A stretch of DNA of 64,000 bases, taken from NCBI RefSeq assembly GCF_050908995.1, contig NC_135119.1, forward strand, positions 16,306,001 to 16,370,000, written 5' to 3'. Source of the DNA: Andrena cerasifolii (Eukaryota > Arthropoda > Insecta > Hymenoptera > Andrenidae). Positions 1 through 9,492 of this stretch are shown here, piece by piece. Each line of letters starts with the position of its first letter. The stretch's first letter is position 1. A program made the position numbers and the translations under genes. A model generated the notes under the pieces. That model had not been told where the DNA came from. It saw only the letters and a list, made by a program, of their open reading frames with translations, and ran no database searches.

Positions 1-48
1 GTATGAAGCGAGATCGATGTATCACGTGTCTTGTGGTTTTTGTCGCAG
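1..48 (+). other. tail of an intron of the pico homologue
   Basis: The first 48 bases end in a T-rich tract followed by CGCAG at 44-48, a good splice acceptor directly before an open coding stretch. The rest of this intron lies outside the window. Confidence 0.65.
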
Positions 49-423
49 GTGGCCTTCGAGTGTGGCGAATTTCCAACAGGGACGATTAAGAGGAAACCCT
101 CGATGAATCCCAAGCTGCCCCTCACGTCCATCACGAGACAACTGAAGGAGGTGGGTGAGACAGTTCGAGACGAGCCAGATTTATGTCCAAGTCCCACGAG
201 TTCAGGATCCGGCACCCTCACCAGAAGGCACAGTCGAAGGAGGAGTGGTACTGACTCGGACGGTTCTGGCACGCTCAAGAGACATCATCGATCTGGTAAT
301 GCGACTCCAGTGAGTCCTATACCCCCCGGCACGCCTGTCAGAGAGAGAGCAAGCCCCATGGGATACAACAGAACGGAGAATCAGGAATCGAAGACTCCAA
401 CCAGCCCGATTCCGTCGTGTATG
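49..423 (+). CDS. pico: pico/lamellipodin homologue, penultimate coding exon (partial gene)
   Basis: This internal exon of 125 codons is bounded by an acceptor (CGCAG) and a donor (ATG|GTACGT). Both ends are in phase 0 if the frame starting Val-Ala-Phe-Glu is read. It encodes a basic, Ser/Thr/Pro-rich, probably disordered linker with repeated proline-directed sites (SPTSSGSGTLTRR, TPVSPIPPGTPV, TPTSPIP), as expected downstream of the RA-PH module of MRL proteins. The RA and PH domains themselves must lie on exons before the window. It splices in frame to the exon at 905. Assignment to pico rests on that next exon, which carries the family motifs; this exon alone is not diagnostic. Confidence 0.68.
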
Positions 424-904
424 GTACGTATTAATCTTTACTGTAGGCTTGAAAGACGAATGTGATTTGGAAGGCGTTCTTGTAACATTGGGTGTTGCAT
501 CGGGTCGAAGATCCGCAGAGTATCTAGTTTTTAATAAGTCCCCGAGAATTCAATTCCAATTGTTATGACGATAAAGTAGTAGCTGATGGCTATTACTCCC
601 GATCAATAGACGCGGTTTTACTTGGTAGGTTCAGGGGAATTCTCGACTCTTCCGCGTATCCACAAGGTAGTGGAAGGAAATCTCCTTGTCTAACCCCAAT
701 TCCCAATATTCTCGTTTCTCAATAGGCTCAGTACTTGTGAGCAGGGCTTGAAAACTGTTATAATATCGATTCCGGTTCTCCAAACGGTTATGAAGAACCT
801 TTATTCTGAATAACTCTTATGAAGAACCGAAATTTCCAACTATTAACTGTTTCGGTTACGGTTCCTATTTAACCCAGACCAATTTGTGAAACGTAATTTT
901 ACAG
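424..904 (+). other. intron of the pico homologue
   Basis: A 481-base intron with donor GTACGT at 424 and acceptor TTTTACAG ending at 904. Both flanking exons are phase 0. Apart from two imperfect copies of a TATGAAGAACC motif near 790-830, I see nothing functional in it. Confidence 0.65.
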
Positions 905-2275
905 ATGGATTCGATAACTTCCTTACCACCGCCACCATCACCGTCAAGGGTCATCGAGGAAGCAGAATCCGATAGTGAGCCACTCCCACCGCCTCCGCCA
1001 GAGATGTTCCGATCGAACCTCTCTCTAGACTCACTGCCACCGCCTCCAGCACCAGGTGAACTGCCAGTATGCAACACCCCCGAACTATCCGGCTCGTCGT
1101 TGAGCCTCGCGTCCCTCCCGCCACCTCCCAGCCCCCTGGTGGGCGAAACAGGGACCATCCGTCGGGCAAGGCCCAAACAGTCCACTCCCACGAACTCAGT
1201 GACCCCCGAGAACACGCCAACGCACGCCCCGTCAAGACCCGCGGCCAATCAGCAGATGTACTCGAGCAACTCATTGCAGAACAATGCAACGGTGCAGAAC
1301 AGCCAGATGTACAACCCGAATGCTCAGAACGCCGTGCACGCGAACAATACAGCCAACTCGGCACCATCTCCGCACAGTTCCTACCCAGGATCCAACGCGA
1401 GCACGCCAACCTACGCACCAAGCTCCCCAAATTTCGCTGCACCGCCGCCATTCGTTCCTCCACCAGCCTACGGGTCCCAGCAGCCGCACGGCAACTCCCA
1501 GAGCCTCACTAGGCAGAATTCAAAGGCGGAACCGATGTACGGGACTCATCCAATCGTTCAACCCATCAGGCCCAATCCAAACATGGACACGGTGCGACGC
1601 AGCGCCATGAAACAGAGCTCCAGCCACTACGCGGCGCCACCGTACCTGGCGGAGCTGAAGGCTGCGTCCAGCCCGCAGCCGCAGCGCAGGGTGACCATTC
1701 AGGAGCCTCCGACGTCGCCTAAATCCAAGACAGGCACTGGCAAGAAGATCTCGTTCAATCTTCCACCTCAGCAGGAGCCGGGCAGCCCTGCCCTGCCGCA
1801 GAGGAAACCGATGCCTCCGAGGAGATCGGACAGCACTAGGCTCACGTCTCCCAAGAAGCTTGCCGCGTCGGATCAAGCACCCCCTGGGGACTTCTTGAAG
1901 GACCTGCAGAGAGTGATGAGGAAGAAGTGGCAGGTTGCGCAGAAGTGCAAGCTCGATTCGACCACCACGCCGCACGAGGTCTTAGGTTTCCGTGATCCAC
2001 CACCTGCCGTGGCCGATTATAGGGAGACGAACGTGTCGAACTGGGTGCAGGAGCATTACGGGGCTGACAATCTGTACGAGAACGTCTACGCGACGGATCC
2101 ACACGCGCCGGTGGAGTACGCGTCCAGCCCAGCCAGACAGTCGACCGTCAGGTTCGCGGACGAGAATCGTAGCATCAACATCGTGAACGCTATCGCGAGC
2201 AAGAGAAGACCACCTCCGCCGCCACCGAAGAGGGCAGAGACCACGCATCTGACCACCACCAGGGCGATGCACTGA
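905..2275 (+). CDS. pico: pico/lamellipodin homologue (MRL adaptor), C-terminal coding exon
   Basis: This exon gives 456 codons to the TGA at 2273-2275. MRL proteins (Mig-10, RIAM, lamellipodin; pico in flies) link Ras-type GTPases and phosphoinositides to Ena/VASP proteins and actin assembly at the leading edge. Seen here, numbering from 905: four Leu-Pro-rich EVH1/SH3-type motifs near residues 7, 27, 43 and 71; a Gln/Asn/Pro-rich stretch (about 115-205); PPRRSDSTRLT (304-314); FLKDLQRVMRKK from residue 330; YENVY at 391-395; and a proline run followed by KRAETTHL near the C terminus. From memory, human lamellipodin has in the same order PKRNDSTRLT, FLADLNRTLQRK and PPPAPPKRDQNTKL, which is the basis of the call. 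YENV fits a Grb2-type pYxN site (inference). The RA-PH part is off-window. Confidence 0.8.
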   Translation: MDSITSLPPPPSPSRVIEEAESDSEPLPPPPPEMFRSNLSLDSLPPPPAPGELPVCNTPELSGSSLSLASLPPPPSPLVGETGTIRRARPKQSTPTNSVTPENTPTHAPSRPAANQQMYSSNSLQNNATVQNSQMYNPNAQNAVHANNTANSAPSPHSSYPGSNASTPTYAPSSPNFAAPPPFVPPPAYGSQQPHGNSQSLTRQNSKAEPMYGTHPIVQPIRPNPNMDTVRRSAMKQSSSHYAAPPYLAELKAASSPQPQRRVTIQEPPTSPKSKTGTGKKISFNLPPQQEPGSPALPQRKPMPPRRSDSTRLTSPKKLAASDQAPPGDFLKDLQRVMRKKWQVAQKCKLDSTTTPHEVLGFRDPPPAVADYRETNVSNWVQEHYGADNLYENVYATDPHAPVEYASSPARQSTVRFADENRSINIVNAIASKRRPPPPPPKRAETTHLTTTRAMH

Positions 2276-5200
2276 CAATAGCAGATAATTCAGCCCCATC
2301 CCGAAAGGCGATGGTACTGCTGTCTGTGCAGCTGGTGGAAGGGCTAACGAAACCAGTGCGAGACGGATTCGCTTTGCTCTGTGATTCGGCCACCGTTTCG
2401 AGGTCCTTCAGCATCGAGCACACACGTTGACCCTCCTCTGCGTCGATGAGGGGAGGAGCCGCTTGTCTTCGGATGAGAAATGGGGAATCGACGATTATCC
2501 TTGAGGAGAACCTTTCGAAGGGCTTCGTGTTCGCGTACATCGCCAGAGGTTGCATGGAATATCGGCTTTGGCTGGGAATCGTCTTTATCCGCGACCGTTA
2601 TATAGGATAATCGATGTACATTTAGGATTTCGAGGATGGAGTGTCTGGAACGAGGGATATACTGCCAATCGACGATCGTCAGACGTCCGCTCGCCTCGAG
2701 TCGGATGCGCGTCAGTGGCGAATAGCGAATTTTTTTAGCAAGAACTTGGGATTACCAAATCGGAGGGAGTAGGTCGCTGAGGTCGATGTCGAACATCAGC
2801 TTCTCAGCGGCGGCCATTTCGCAAGGCCATTCGACGATAGACCGTAAGGGGAAACACTGCCGCACATATTTGGGATGTGATATAGAAGTCTTAAGCTCCT
2901 ATTATTGTTTCACGTGATTCGGGACGATCATTGTCGATTTTAACGACACACGAGCCGCCGATCGCAATTCTGTGCGCAAGTTAATCGAGAGTTAACTACA
3001 TTCCCGGCCGCGTGTTTAACACAGGCCGGAAGTGGACGGTTCTCGCGTCTCTTCTATTAATGGACAGCCGTAGGCGACGCGAATCGGGTAGCGTGAAGAT
3101 TTTCTAGCGATGGTAACTTTTTTTCAAAACACACGAAGGGCAGAGAACGAGGGAAACACGCTGTTCACGAAACACATGGCGATAACCGCTGCGCTCTGTT
3201 TTCTTCTTTTCCTTTGTTTTCGAAATCCCCGTGCATAGGGGTGTATGTATATAAATGGAAACACGTATGAGCGTTTATATCAATATATCGATCTTTGATG
3301 CTGTACGTCTAGATGGTAACGTACAATTCGAAATATCCTCTGCGACGTGGACACGATAACGCTTGAGCTATTCGATGGACCTCGATCAAACGTCACACCG
3401 CGACTCTATTTCGTGACCATTCGAATCCTCTTAACTGTTTCGCGCTGGAACTTGCGATCTCGTTTATGGCATCTTCATCTTCTTTCTGTTCCTGCTTCAC
3501 CGGTATCCTTCCAAGCAGACTCTTGGCGAAATCGACGCGTGGCTAGAGCGCGCTTAGGAGAAGACTTTGGGCGACGTGGGTGAATAGTTGTTGTGGGTGG
3601 TACGATCAGCTTGCGCTAAGTTGAGGCTTAGCTATTAACTAAACGATCTTGAGGTTGCCCTGATGGAATTCTTACGCAGGATCCTCCGAGTCAAAGTACA
3701 CAGTAATTGTAAAGTATAGGTAGAAACTGTATGAGAGAGAAAATACTCTGATTCAACACTGAATCTCTCAAGACAGATTATTTTACCAATCTGCGTTCAC
3801 CAAGACTTTTTGAATTCCTTTCGTGGCTTCCATTAGCCAGCTAGGTTCGTACAGGTCTAAAATAATTGAAGAACCATGACGCGAAGGACTCTTCTACTTG
3901 CAAGTCCACGAGGCAACTATCCACTTTACGAGCGACCTTCATTGAAGTTCAACATTGAAAGACTTAGGCGTCGAGGAGTCATCGCGAGGATGATCCGCCA
4001 GTTTCGTACCACATCGCTTCGCCATTTTTGAATCGCGCTAACTGGTCATCGGGGCAACGTCGCGCGTTCCGTTGCATCAATTTTTGTACACACCGGCAGT
4101 ACCGACTTAGAAAAGGGGACTCTGAACGGGGAGCGACATTCTGCGCTGCCATTTACACTCGCGCGGACGCCGATGGAATTTTCAGCAACGACTGAGGGGC
4201 CGATCCGACCGATCGGGCTCTTCTAACTTTTGTATTTCACTACGAATTTCTACCGATTTCTACACGTGATACCGTGTCCATTTACGCGACCGTTTTATAT
4301 CTTTCTACGATCCTCGGACGAGGGCACGACACCCCTGCCTGTCCACCGAGGGATCTCCCTCGAGGACGTCGATGACTGTCCGTCGCGTTCGATAGGGTCT
4401 CGTCGAGACCCGCGCTAAACTTTTACGATATTAAGAATACCAGGGGGAAGGCGACCGAGATACGATATTTTCTACTGCCCAATTTTGATATATCGAGGCT
4501 GGACGATCCGCCGGCCGATCGATCGGCGCGTGTCCACCGGCTGCTCTCGCGGCGAGCTTTCCCTCCGGTCGATCGACGCGCGGACACGCGAGACTCCAGC
4601 GACGGGAATCGCCGCGTGTGAAATGATAACAGGGTCATTTGATACGACGGTGCGCCGATTTAAGTGTAACCTACTGTAATCGTCCGCCGTGAACGAGCGG
4701 ACCAATCAAACTGAACCAATAATAGTAATGGTAAACGATTATCGCTAACGAGTTATACGAGTTTTTTCGGGACTAATGTATCGACCTTACGGAATCTTGA
4801 CCGTGGTAACTGACTTTTACGAGTAAGCACGTTTTTACGACGAATTATATGTCTGGACAGGCTTTTCCGCGTCCAGGAATATCGGGTTCGATGCTTGAAC
4901 TGCCGCCGTGCTGGATTTCTTGATGCCGATGTTCGAGGGTGGACGATGCTTTTAGAGTCCAACGATTCGTGGTACGGGGGAAGTAATGTGTACTTGTGGC
5001 GTTATTATGGATATACCGTAATACTTGTATTATGTATAATTATAATAATGCTCGTTGCATAAGCGCAGCTGAATTTGGTCGATGCTCGGTTCTGATGCGA
5101 TACTAAAAGAAGGGAAAGGAAATTTTAAATCTGGACAGTGTGCTGCTTGTTAGCGAATCGAGTAGTAGATCGATGGACAATTCTAATTGGACACGCACAG

Positions 5201-5344
5201 ATGGGAATATATAGTTGTTAACGCTCTGTAACCCAATCAAGTTACACGATATTTCAAGCGTCTGTATTATTTGTAAGATTCCATTTATTTATTTGAAGTT
5301 TATGTATAATTGTGGTTCCGAGGCGACAGTACAAATGTTATATT

Positions 5345-5350
5345 AATAAA
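5345..5350 (+). terminator. candidate proximal poly(A) signal
   Basis: A canonical AATAAA is followed within about 10 bases by GTGTGTACG, which resembles a GU-rich downstream element. It would give a 3' UTR of about 3.1 kb for the pico homologue. Confidence 0.4.
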
Positions 5351-6233
5351 AGGCGTGTGTACGAGTAAAGTTGAAGTTTTAATGTGTAGAAATGTTGATT
5401 TAATATGTACAGATCTATTATCGCGGAGTCTAAGGTATAACTAAAAAGAAGTCGAAAGTAGCTAAAGGCTTGGGTTACAGAGAGTTTATCCTTCGATGTC
5501 ATCGTTCAAATTTGTAAACTAGCTCTGAAGGCGGGCACTGTCATAGCAGGCAACAGAAACTATACAAGCATATTCGTTACTCGAGACCAGACTTTGCAAA
5601 GTCTTTATCTACTAAGTAAAAGATGAACAATTTCACAGGATCCCATCGATCACTGCTCCACAGTACAACTACTTCACACGCAGCACTTGTGACGTCCCGC
5701 CAATTTTCCATCCCACTTTCTCTCGAACATCCGCGCCAAGTGGTTCCGGCTGCCGCGAACGTTTTAACAACGGCCAAGCTCCTTTTTCTACGCGTAAGGC
5801 TGAGGCACCTTATCGAGCTAAACTGGACGAGATGTCAGGAATCATCAGCAGATAGCTTAGTGGTGTAGCGATCGAGTGCTGGATCGTTTTCGTAGCGCTG
5901 TTCACCAATTTGATTGAGTGACGCACACGGAGCGCCGACAAGAACGACCGACGATGCCCCCTTCGTTCCGAGCCGCCTCGATAGGCGAGATGTGCCACGC
6001 GGCTGGAACAATCTGAGCCCCCCGAGTGGGCCGAGTTGGAATCCGGGGGAAATCGTCGACGATCGCCGCCGTGGGAGAGAAATACAGGGGGAGACAGAGA
6101 GCGAATTGTAACGAATCGATGTATAAGTGGTTCGTAACCACCCGCGAGAAATTATGTTTATCGTTGTGTATCGTACCTACCGTTCGTTTTCTTTCCTCTG
6201 ATCGAGTATACCCTATGTTGTACGTACGTTTTT

Positions 6234-6241
6234 TGTAAATA
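6234..6241 (+). promoter_or_regulatory. Pumilio-type element (TGTAAATA)
   Basis: An exact match to the PUF-family consensus TGTANATA within the presumed 3' UTR. Pumilio binding would repress or localise the mRNA. A single 8-mer is weak evidence, but the same 8-mer recurs at 6755. Confidence 0.3.
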
Positions 6242-6520
6242 TTGTAACGAGCCGGTAGCGCGGAGATGGAGAAAATTATCGTCGATGAGGGCCGACGGCC
6301 CGATCCGATTTATAATAATATAAAAACGCACTGTATTTATGGACGACGGGGGAGCGAGATTTTCGTTTGTGTCGAATGGAGGGGGGAGAGAAAAGGGGAT
6401 TCGGTCCGGCGAACGGGGCTCCACTGCGTTTCGTTTGATTTCTCCGGTCGACAGCTTCAGCCGACGAACTCGACGAACCGTTTGGATACTGTGTTTGCAT
6501 CCTATCGATTACTTTCTTTC

Positions 6521-6538
6521 TTTTTTTTTTTTTTTTTT
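6521..6538 (+). repeat. poly-T run
   Basis: Eighteen consecutive T residues preceded by TTTCTTTC. This is a simple repeat within the presumed pico 3' UTR. Confidence 0.9.
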
Positions 6539-6754
6539 CTTTGGTTAAGTATAGTTTAGAGCTAGATCCGTTCGATGGTTTTTACTCTTCTTCGGAGGCT
6601 ATTGCGACCGTTTAAAAATTGCGACAATACCGATTACTTTTCTGCGGAGATCACCTATCTCTCGACGCCAAACGTTTTTTGGTATGACACCAGGCGGAGA
6701 ACAAAAATAATGCGCAGCAGTTGAAATATTATAGGTATTATATTCATGTTTTTA

Positions 6755-6762
6755 TGTAAATA
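6755..6762 (+). promoter_or_regulatory. Pumilio-type element overlapping the distal poly(A) signal
   Basis: TGTAAATA here shares four bases with the AATAAA at 6759. If both are used, Pumilio binding and cleavage-factor binding would compete. That is an inference from the overlap only. Confidence 0.3.
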
Positions 6763-6764
6763 AA
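6759..6764 (+). terminator. candidate distal poly(A) signal of the pico homologue
   Basis: A canonical AATAAA followed by TTTTTGGTATATTT, a U-rich downstream context. It would end a 3' UTR of about 4.5 kb. Confidence 0.4.
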
Positions 6765-6785
6765 TTTTTGGTATATTTCAATGAT

Positions 6786-7391
6786 CGTCGAGTAATCGAT
6801 TTATTCGCCACAGACAAAACCCTGATCCTCGGCAAAATTTTTGCATTTCAGGAAATTCGTGTTTACGTGACTCTAGAAATGAAAATTCTCCTGTTCCTTG
6901 TAACAGAAATTTAGTAGACAATTGCGCGATCAAAAGAAGTCGAGACTTGAGAGTTTAAGTGAAACGGGTATCAGCTTTATTCAACCAGAGATTTTTATTC
7001 GACAATTTTATGCGCGTTTTTGCAAAAGGACATTTTGAATCGGGCGCTCCACGAGTCTCCAGCGTGCGCGAGTGATAAAATAGTGCTGGTTGCTGTTCAT
7101 AAAACGCTCCAATAAAACAGCCCCGTTTTTAATATTCCCTGGAGGCGCGAGGGCCACGTCACGAGGGTACGCATAAACTCTTCGGCTATTGAATTTTCTT
7201 TGCATAAAGTCGATGCTCGTATAATGTAATATCGTCTTTACTGTGCGATAAAAAATTAAGCATCCATTTTCGGCGATTCGTCGTATTATATTATCAGAGA
7301 ATTTTTCACTCTCTAGAACTCGCAAAGAAGAAATACAGAACCTGTGCCATTTTAATCTATGTACGTACCCCTTAGTGTTGCACAAGGTACC
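6786..7391. other. non-coding stretch between the pico 3' end and a MITE
   Basis: About 600 bases of AT-rich DNA with no exon or repeat that I can support. If the second gene begins upstream of 7989, its earlier exons should lie here, within the pico 3' region or before the window, but I could not find one. Confidence 0.4.
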
Positions 7392-7794
7392 TAGGGGAGA
7401 CCGGGGCTAGCTGATACGTTTTTCAGTTTTCAATGTTTTTCATTTTTGTTTGAATTAATTACTTGATAACAAATATGCTAAAATATACTTTGGTCCTTCC
7501 TCTTTAATGTATTGTAAATGAAAAGTCGAGAAAATACATACAAAATGAATAAAAAAATGTTATTCATTTATCTATATAGAGAAAAAGTAAATAGTTTTGA
7601 CACATCCAAATTGATCGTCCAAATAACATTTTTTTATTCATTTCGTATGTATTTTCTCAACTTTTCATTTACAATATATTAAAGAGGAAGGGCCAAAGTA
7701 TATGTTAGCATATTTGTTATCAAGTAATTAATTCAAACAAAAATGAAAAACATTGAAAACTGAAAAACGTATCAGCTAGCCCCGGTCTTCCCTA
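7392..7794. mobile_element. palindromic MITE, GGGGAGACCGGGGCTAG family, TA target
   Basis: A 403-base element that is almost one perfect inverted repeat. Arms 7392-7564 and 7622-7794 are each 173 bases, around a 57-base centre. It begins TAGGGGAGACCGGGGCTAG and ends with the reverse complement (one base changed), giving TA at both edges as in Tc1/mariner-type insertions. No transposase is encoded. Related copies occur at 55771-56070 and as a solo end at 55123-55149. It lies 194 bases upstream of the exon at 7989, so it sits in that exon's upstream intron. Confidence 0.85.
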
Positions 7795-7988
7795 GTTCTA
7801 ACTCACAATTCAGATGATTCCCAGACCTAAACAACGCCAAGATTTAAATCAATACCAGAGTCAATATTATATTCCGCGTGTCCGGAATGCTAAGCACGCA
7901 ATAACTTCGTACATATCAAAAACGTAAATTTTAAGAAAAGTCCCATTCATCACATGGTATGTAAGTAGCAATAACTGTCATTTCTCAG

Positions 7989-8133
7989 ACACGGAGGTCA
8001 AGATACCACCGGAAGCGTGTCAGAATTCCTCGAACCATGCAGTTACGTTTCAGGGTACCAGCGAATCGTCGCAGATGACACGGTTCCCCTTGATCAGGGC
8101 ACAATTACAACTGGTCCACTCGTCTCCCGATAA
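7989..8133 (+). CDS. internal exon of an unrecognised second gene
   Basis: This 145-base exon lies between acceptor TTTCTCAG (ending 7988) and the near-perfect donor TAA|GTAAGT. Only the frame starting ACG GAG GTC stays open in a coding-like way; most third positions are G or C. The peptide begins TEVKIPPEACQNSS, includes SSQMTRFPLIRAQLQLVHSS and ends PD plus a split codon. It has no transmembrane segment or domain I recognise. It needs one base from the preceding exon, so it cannot follow the main (phase 0) donor of the pico exon at 49-423, which argues for a separate gene. Its outgoing phase (AA left over) matches the exon at 56892. Confidence 0.6.
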
Positions 8134-8851
8134 GTAAGTAATTTCGCTTCAAGGTTATCGCTTTCGTAACCCGCGGCCCATGCATTACCTTCGCCTATGT
8201 TGCTTCATAACTCGGGGAGATCGACGTGAATGTATGAAATTGCTGGCTGGCCCGTTGCCGTGGGCGCGGGCCACAATTTTATAGGCTGCTTTTACGACTT
8301 ATGGGAGTCGTGTGTTCTACTTTGCGTTTACGTTATACCGCGACCCTCGAGCGTTTACGTCCTCCTCCGTCGGGGAGCGTCCTCCTCTCTATCGGACGCC
8401 GAAAAAAAAAATTCCCTTTCGAACTCTATAAGGGCACACGACGGAAAATACGAAACCGTCTCCGAAAGTCTCGGAACTTTTAAGCGTAACGATTCGCTCC
8501 TCGGCTGGAGCCCGTTACCCACTCTCCCGCGTGAAACTTTTCTTCCGCGCCCTGTTTTTTTTTTCATGTAGATTCCGACGATTTTTATAGCGAGATTCCC
8601 CCTCCACCATTTTCGGCTAAGTAGAACCGATTGGATACGGGTAATTTACTTTTTGGTTGAGTTATCGATCCTGCAGCGAGGCGAGGGAACTTTTATGTCC
8701 TTATTAACGAGAAGAGCCCTTCGGGATAGTAAGTCATTGCACGAATATAACCCAATGGATGACAGAGATGGTTAATTATAACGACACGGAGGAGTTTTAG
8801 ATAGCGAAGAGTTCACCAGGGATATCATTCAAAACCCACGAATTTCAAGTC
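8134..8851. other. intron start, no feature seen
   Basis: About 700 bases following the donor. It is moderately GC-rich with simple A and T runs near 8400 and 8560. Open frames here have no splice support. Confidence 0.4.
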
Positions 8852-9492
8852 TTAAGGGGTTACACCTAGTCAGGCGGCCGAAGAGAGGCGAATATTTGTG
8901 AACTTTCTTTTGAAGAAGCGGAAGCGTGTATTTTTACAAATTTTTCTGCGCTTAAAAGAGCAACATTTAAAGAACATTTGGTAATTTTTTCGTAGATAAA
9001 TATTTACGTTTCGAAATCAAATTTGATTTTTTTTTAATAAACTATATGAGTGTAGGTTCCGTTGTACGTACCGATTTCTTAAACAAATTATTTTTGTAAA
9101 AATGGTGCGCTTTAGAAGAAAAGTTTCGAAAATCCGCGACTAAGATGGACAGTTTTTCGAGTGTATTTAAAAAAAAGTTTGTCTCAATCAAAGAATCCGT
9201 ACGTACAACGGGAACTACACTCATATAGTTTATAAAAAAAAATGAAATTTGATTTCGGACCTGCTGGTCCATAGTTACGCCATCGATCAGCTTTCCAGGG
9301 GGGGGGGGGCTAGAAGATTAATTAATATATTAAAATTTATGGATGTTTTTCTAATTTTTTTTGTATAGTCTCTTAAGACAGTGTACTAAAGTTAGGTAAT
9401 AAAATTTTTCTATGAAAACTGTAAATTATTCCTGAAAAAAATCTTAAAAAATGGCTTACTTTTCCGGCCGTCACAGTGGTGTTCTCCCTTAA
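8852..9492. mobile_element. TTAA-flanked MITE (piggyBac-like), composite interior
   Basis: The element is bounded by TTAA at 8852 and at 9489. The left end reads TTAAGGGGTTACACC...GCGGCCG; the right end, reverse-complemented, reads TTAAGGGAGAACACC...ACGGCCG. The first ~160 bases closely match the left end of the element at 23778. The interior differs and holds its own palindrome at 9013-9256 centred on CGTACGTAC-type arms. A run of 12 G lies at 9298-9309. TTAA target duplication is typical of piggyBac-type elements; no transposase is present. Confidence 0.75.

Larger units (their letters stand above)
2276..6785 (+). other. probable long 3' UTR of the pico homologue
   Basis: No coding exon is visible for 4.5 kb after the pico stop. 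Short open frames here are scattered over all frames and have no good splice sites. Two candidate cleavage signals occur, AATAAA at 5345-5350 followed by a GT-rich stretch and AATAAA at 6759-6764, so short and long 3' ends are possible. An 18-base T run lies at 6521-6538. Whether transcripts really extend to about 6785 cannot be decided from sequence alone; the end could be much nearer the stop. Confidence 0.45.

Noticed and set aside
865..2555. Long open frames antisense to, or out of frame with, the pico exon
   Set aside because: They overlap the well-supported pico frame, are rich in Arg/Ser/Gly from its proline codons and have no independent motif.
4865..4900. GGGTTCGATGC considered as a tRNA T-arm
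   Set aside because: No matching acceptor stem, D-arm or anticodon arm nearby; no tRNA was found in the window.
7956..7966. ATG|GTATGT donor-like site just before the exon at 7989
   Set aside because: It would leave an intron of under 35 bases, too short for splicing.
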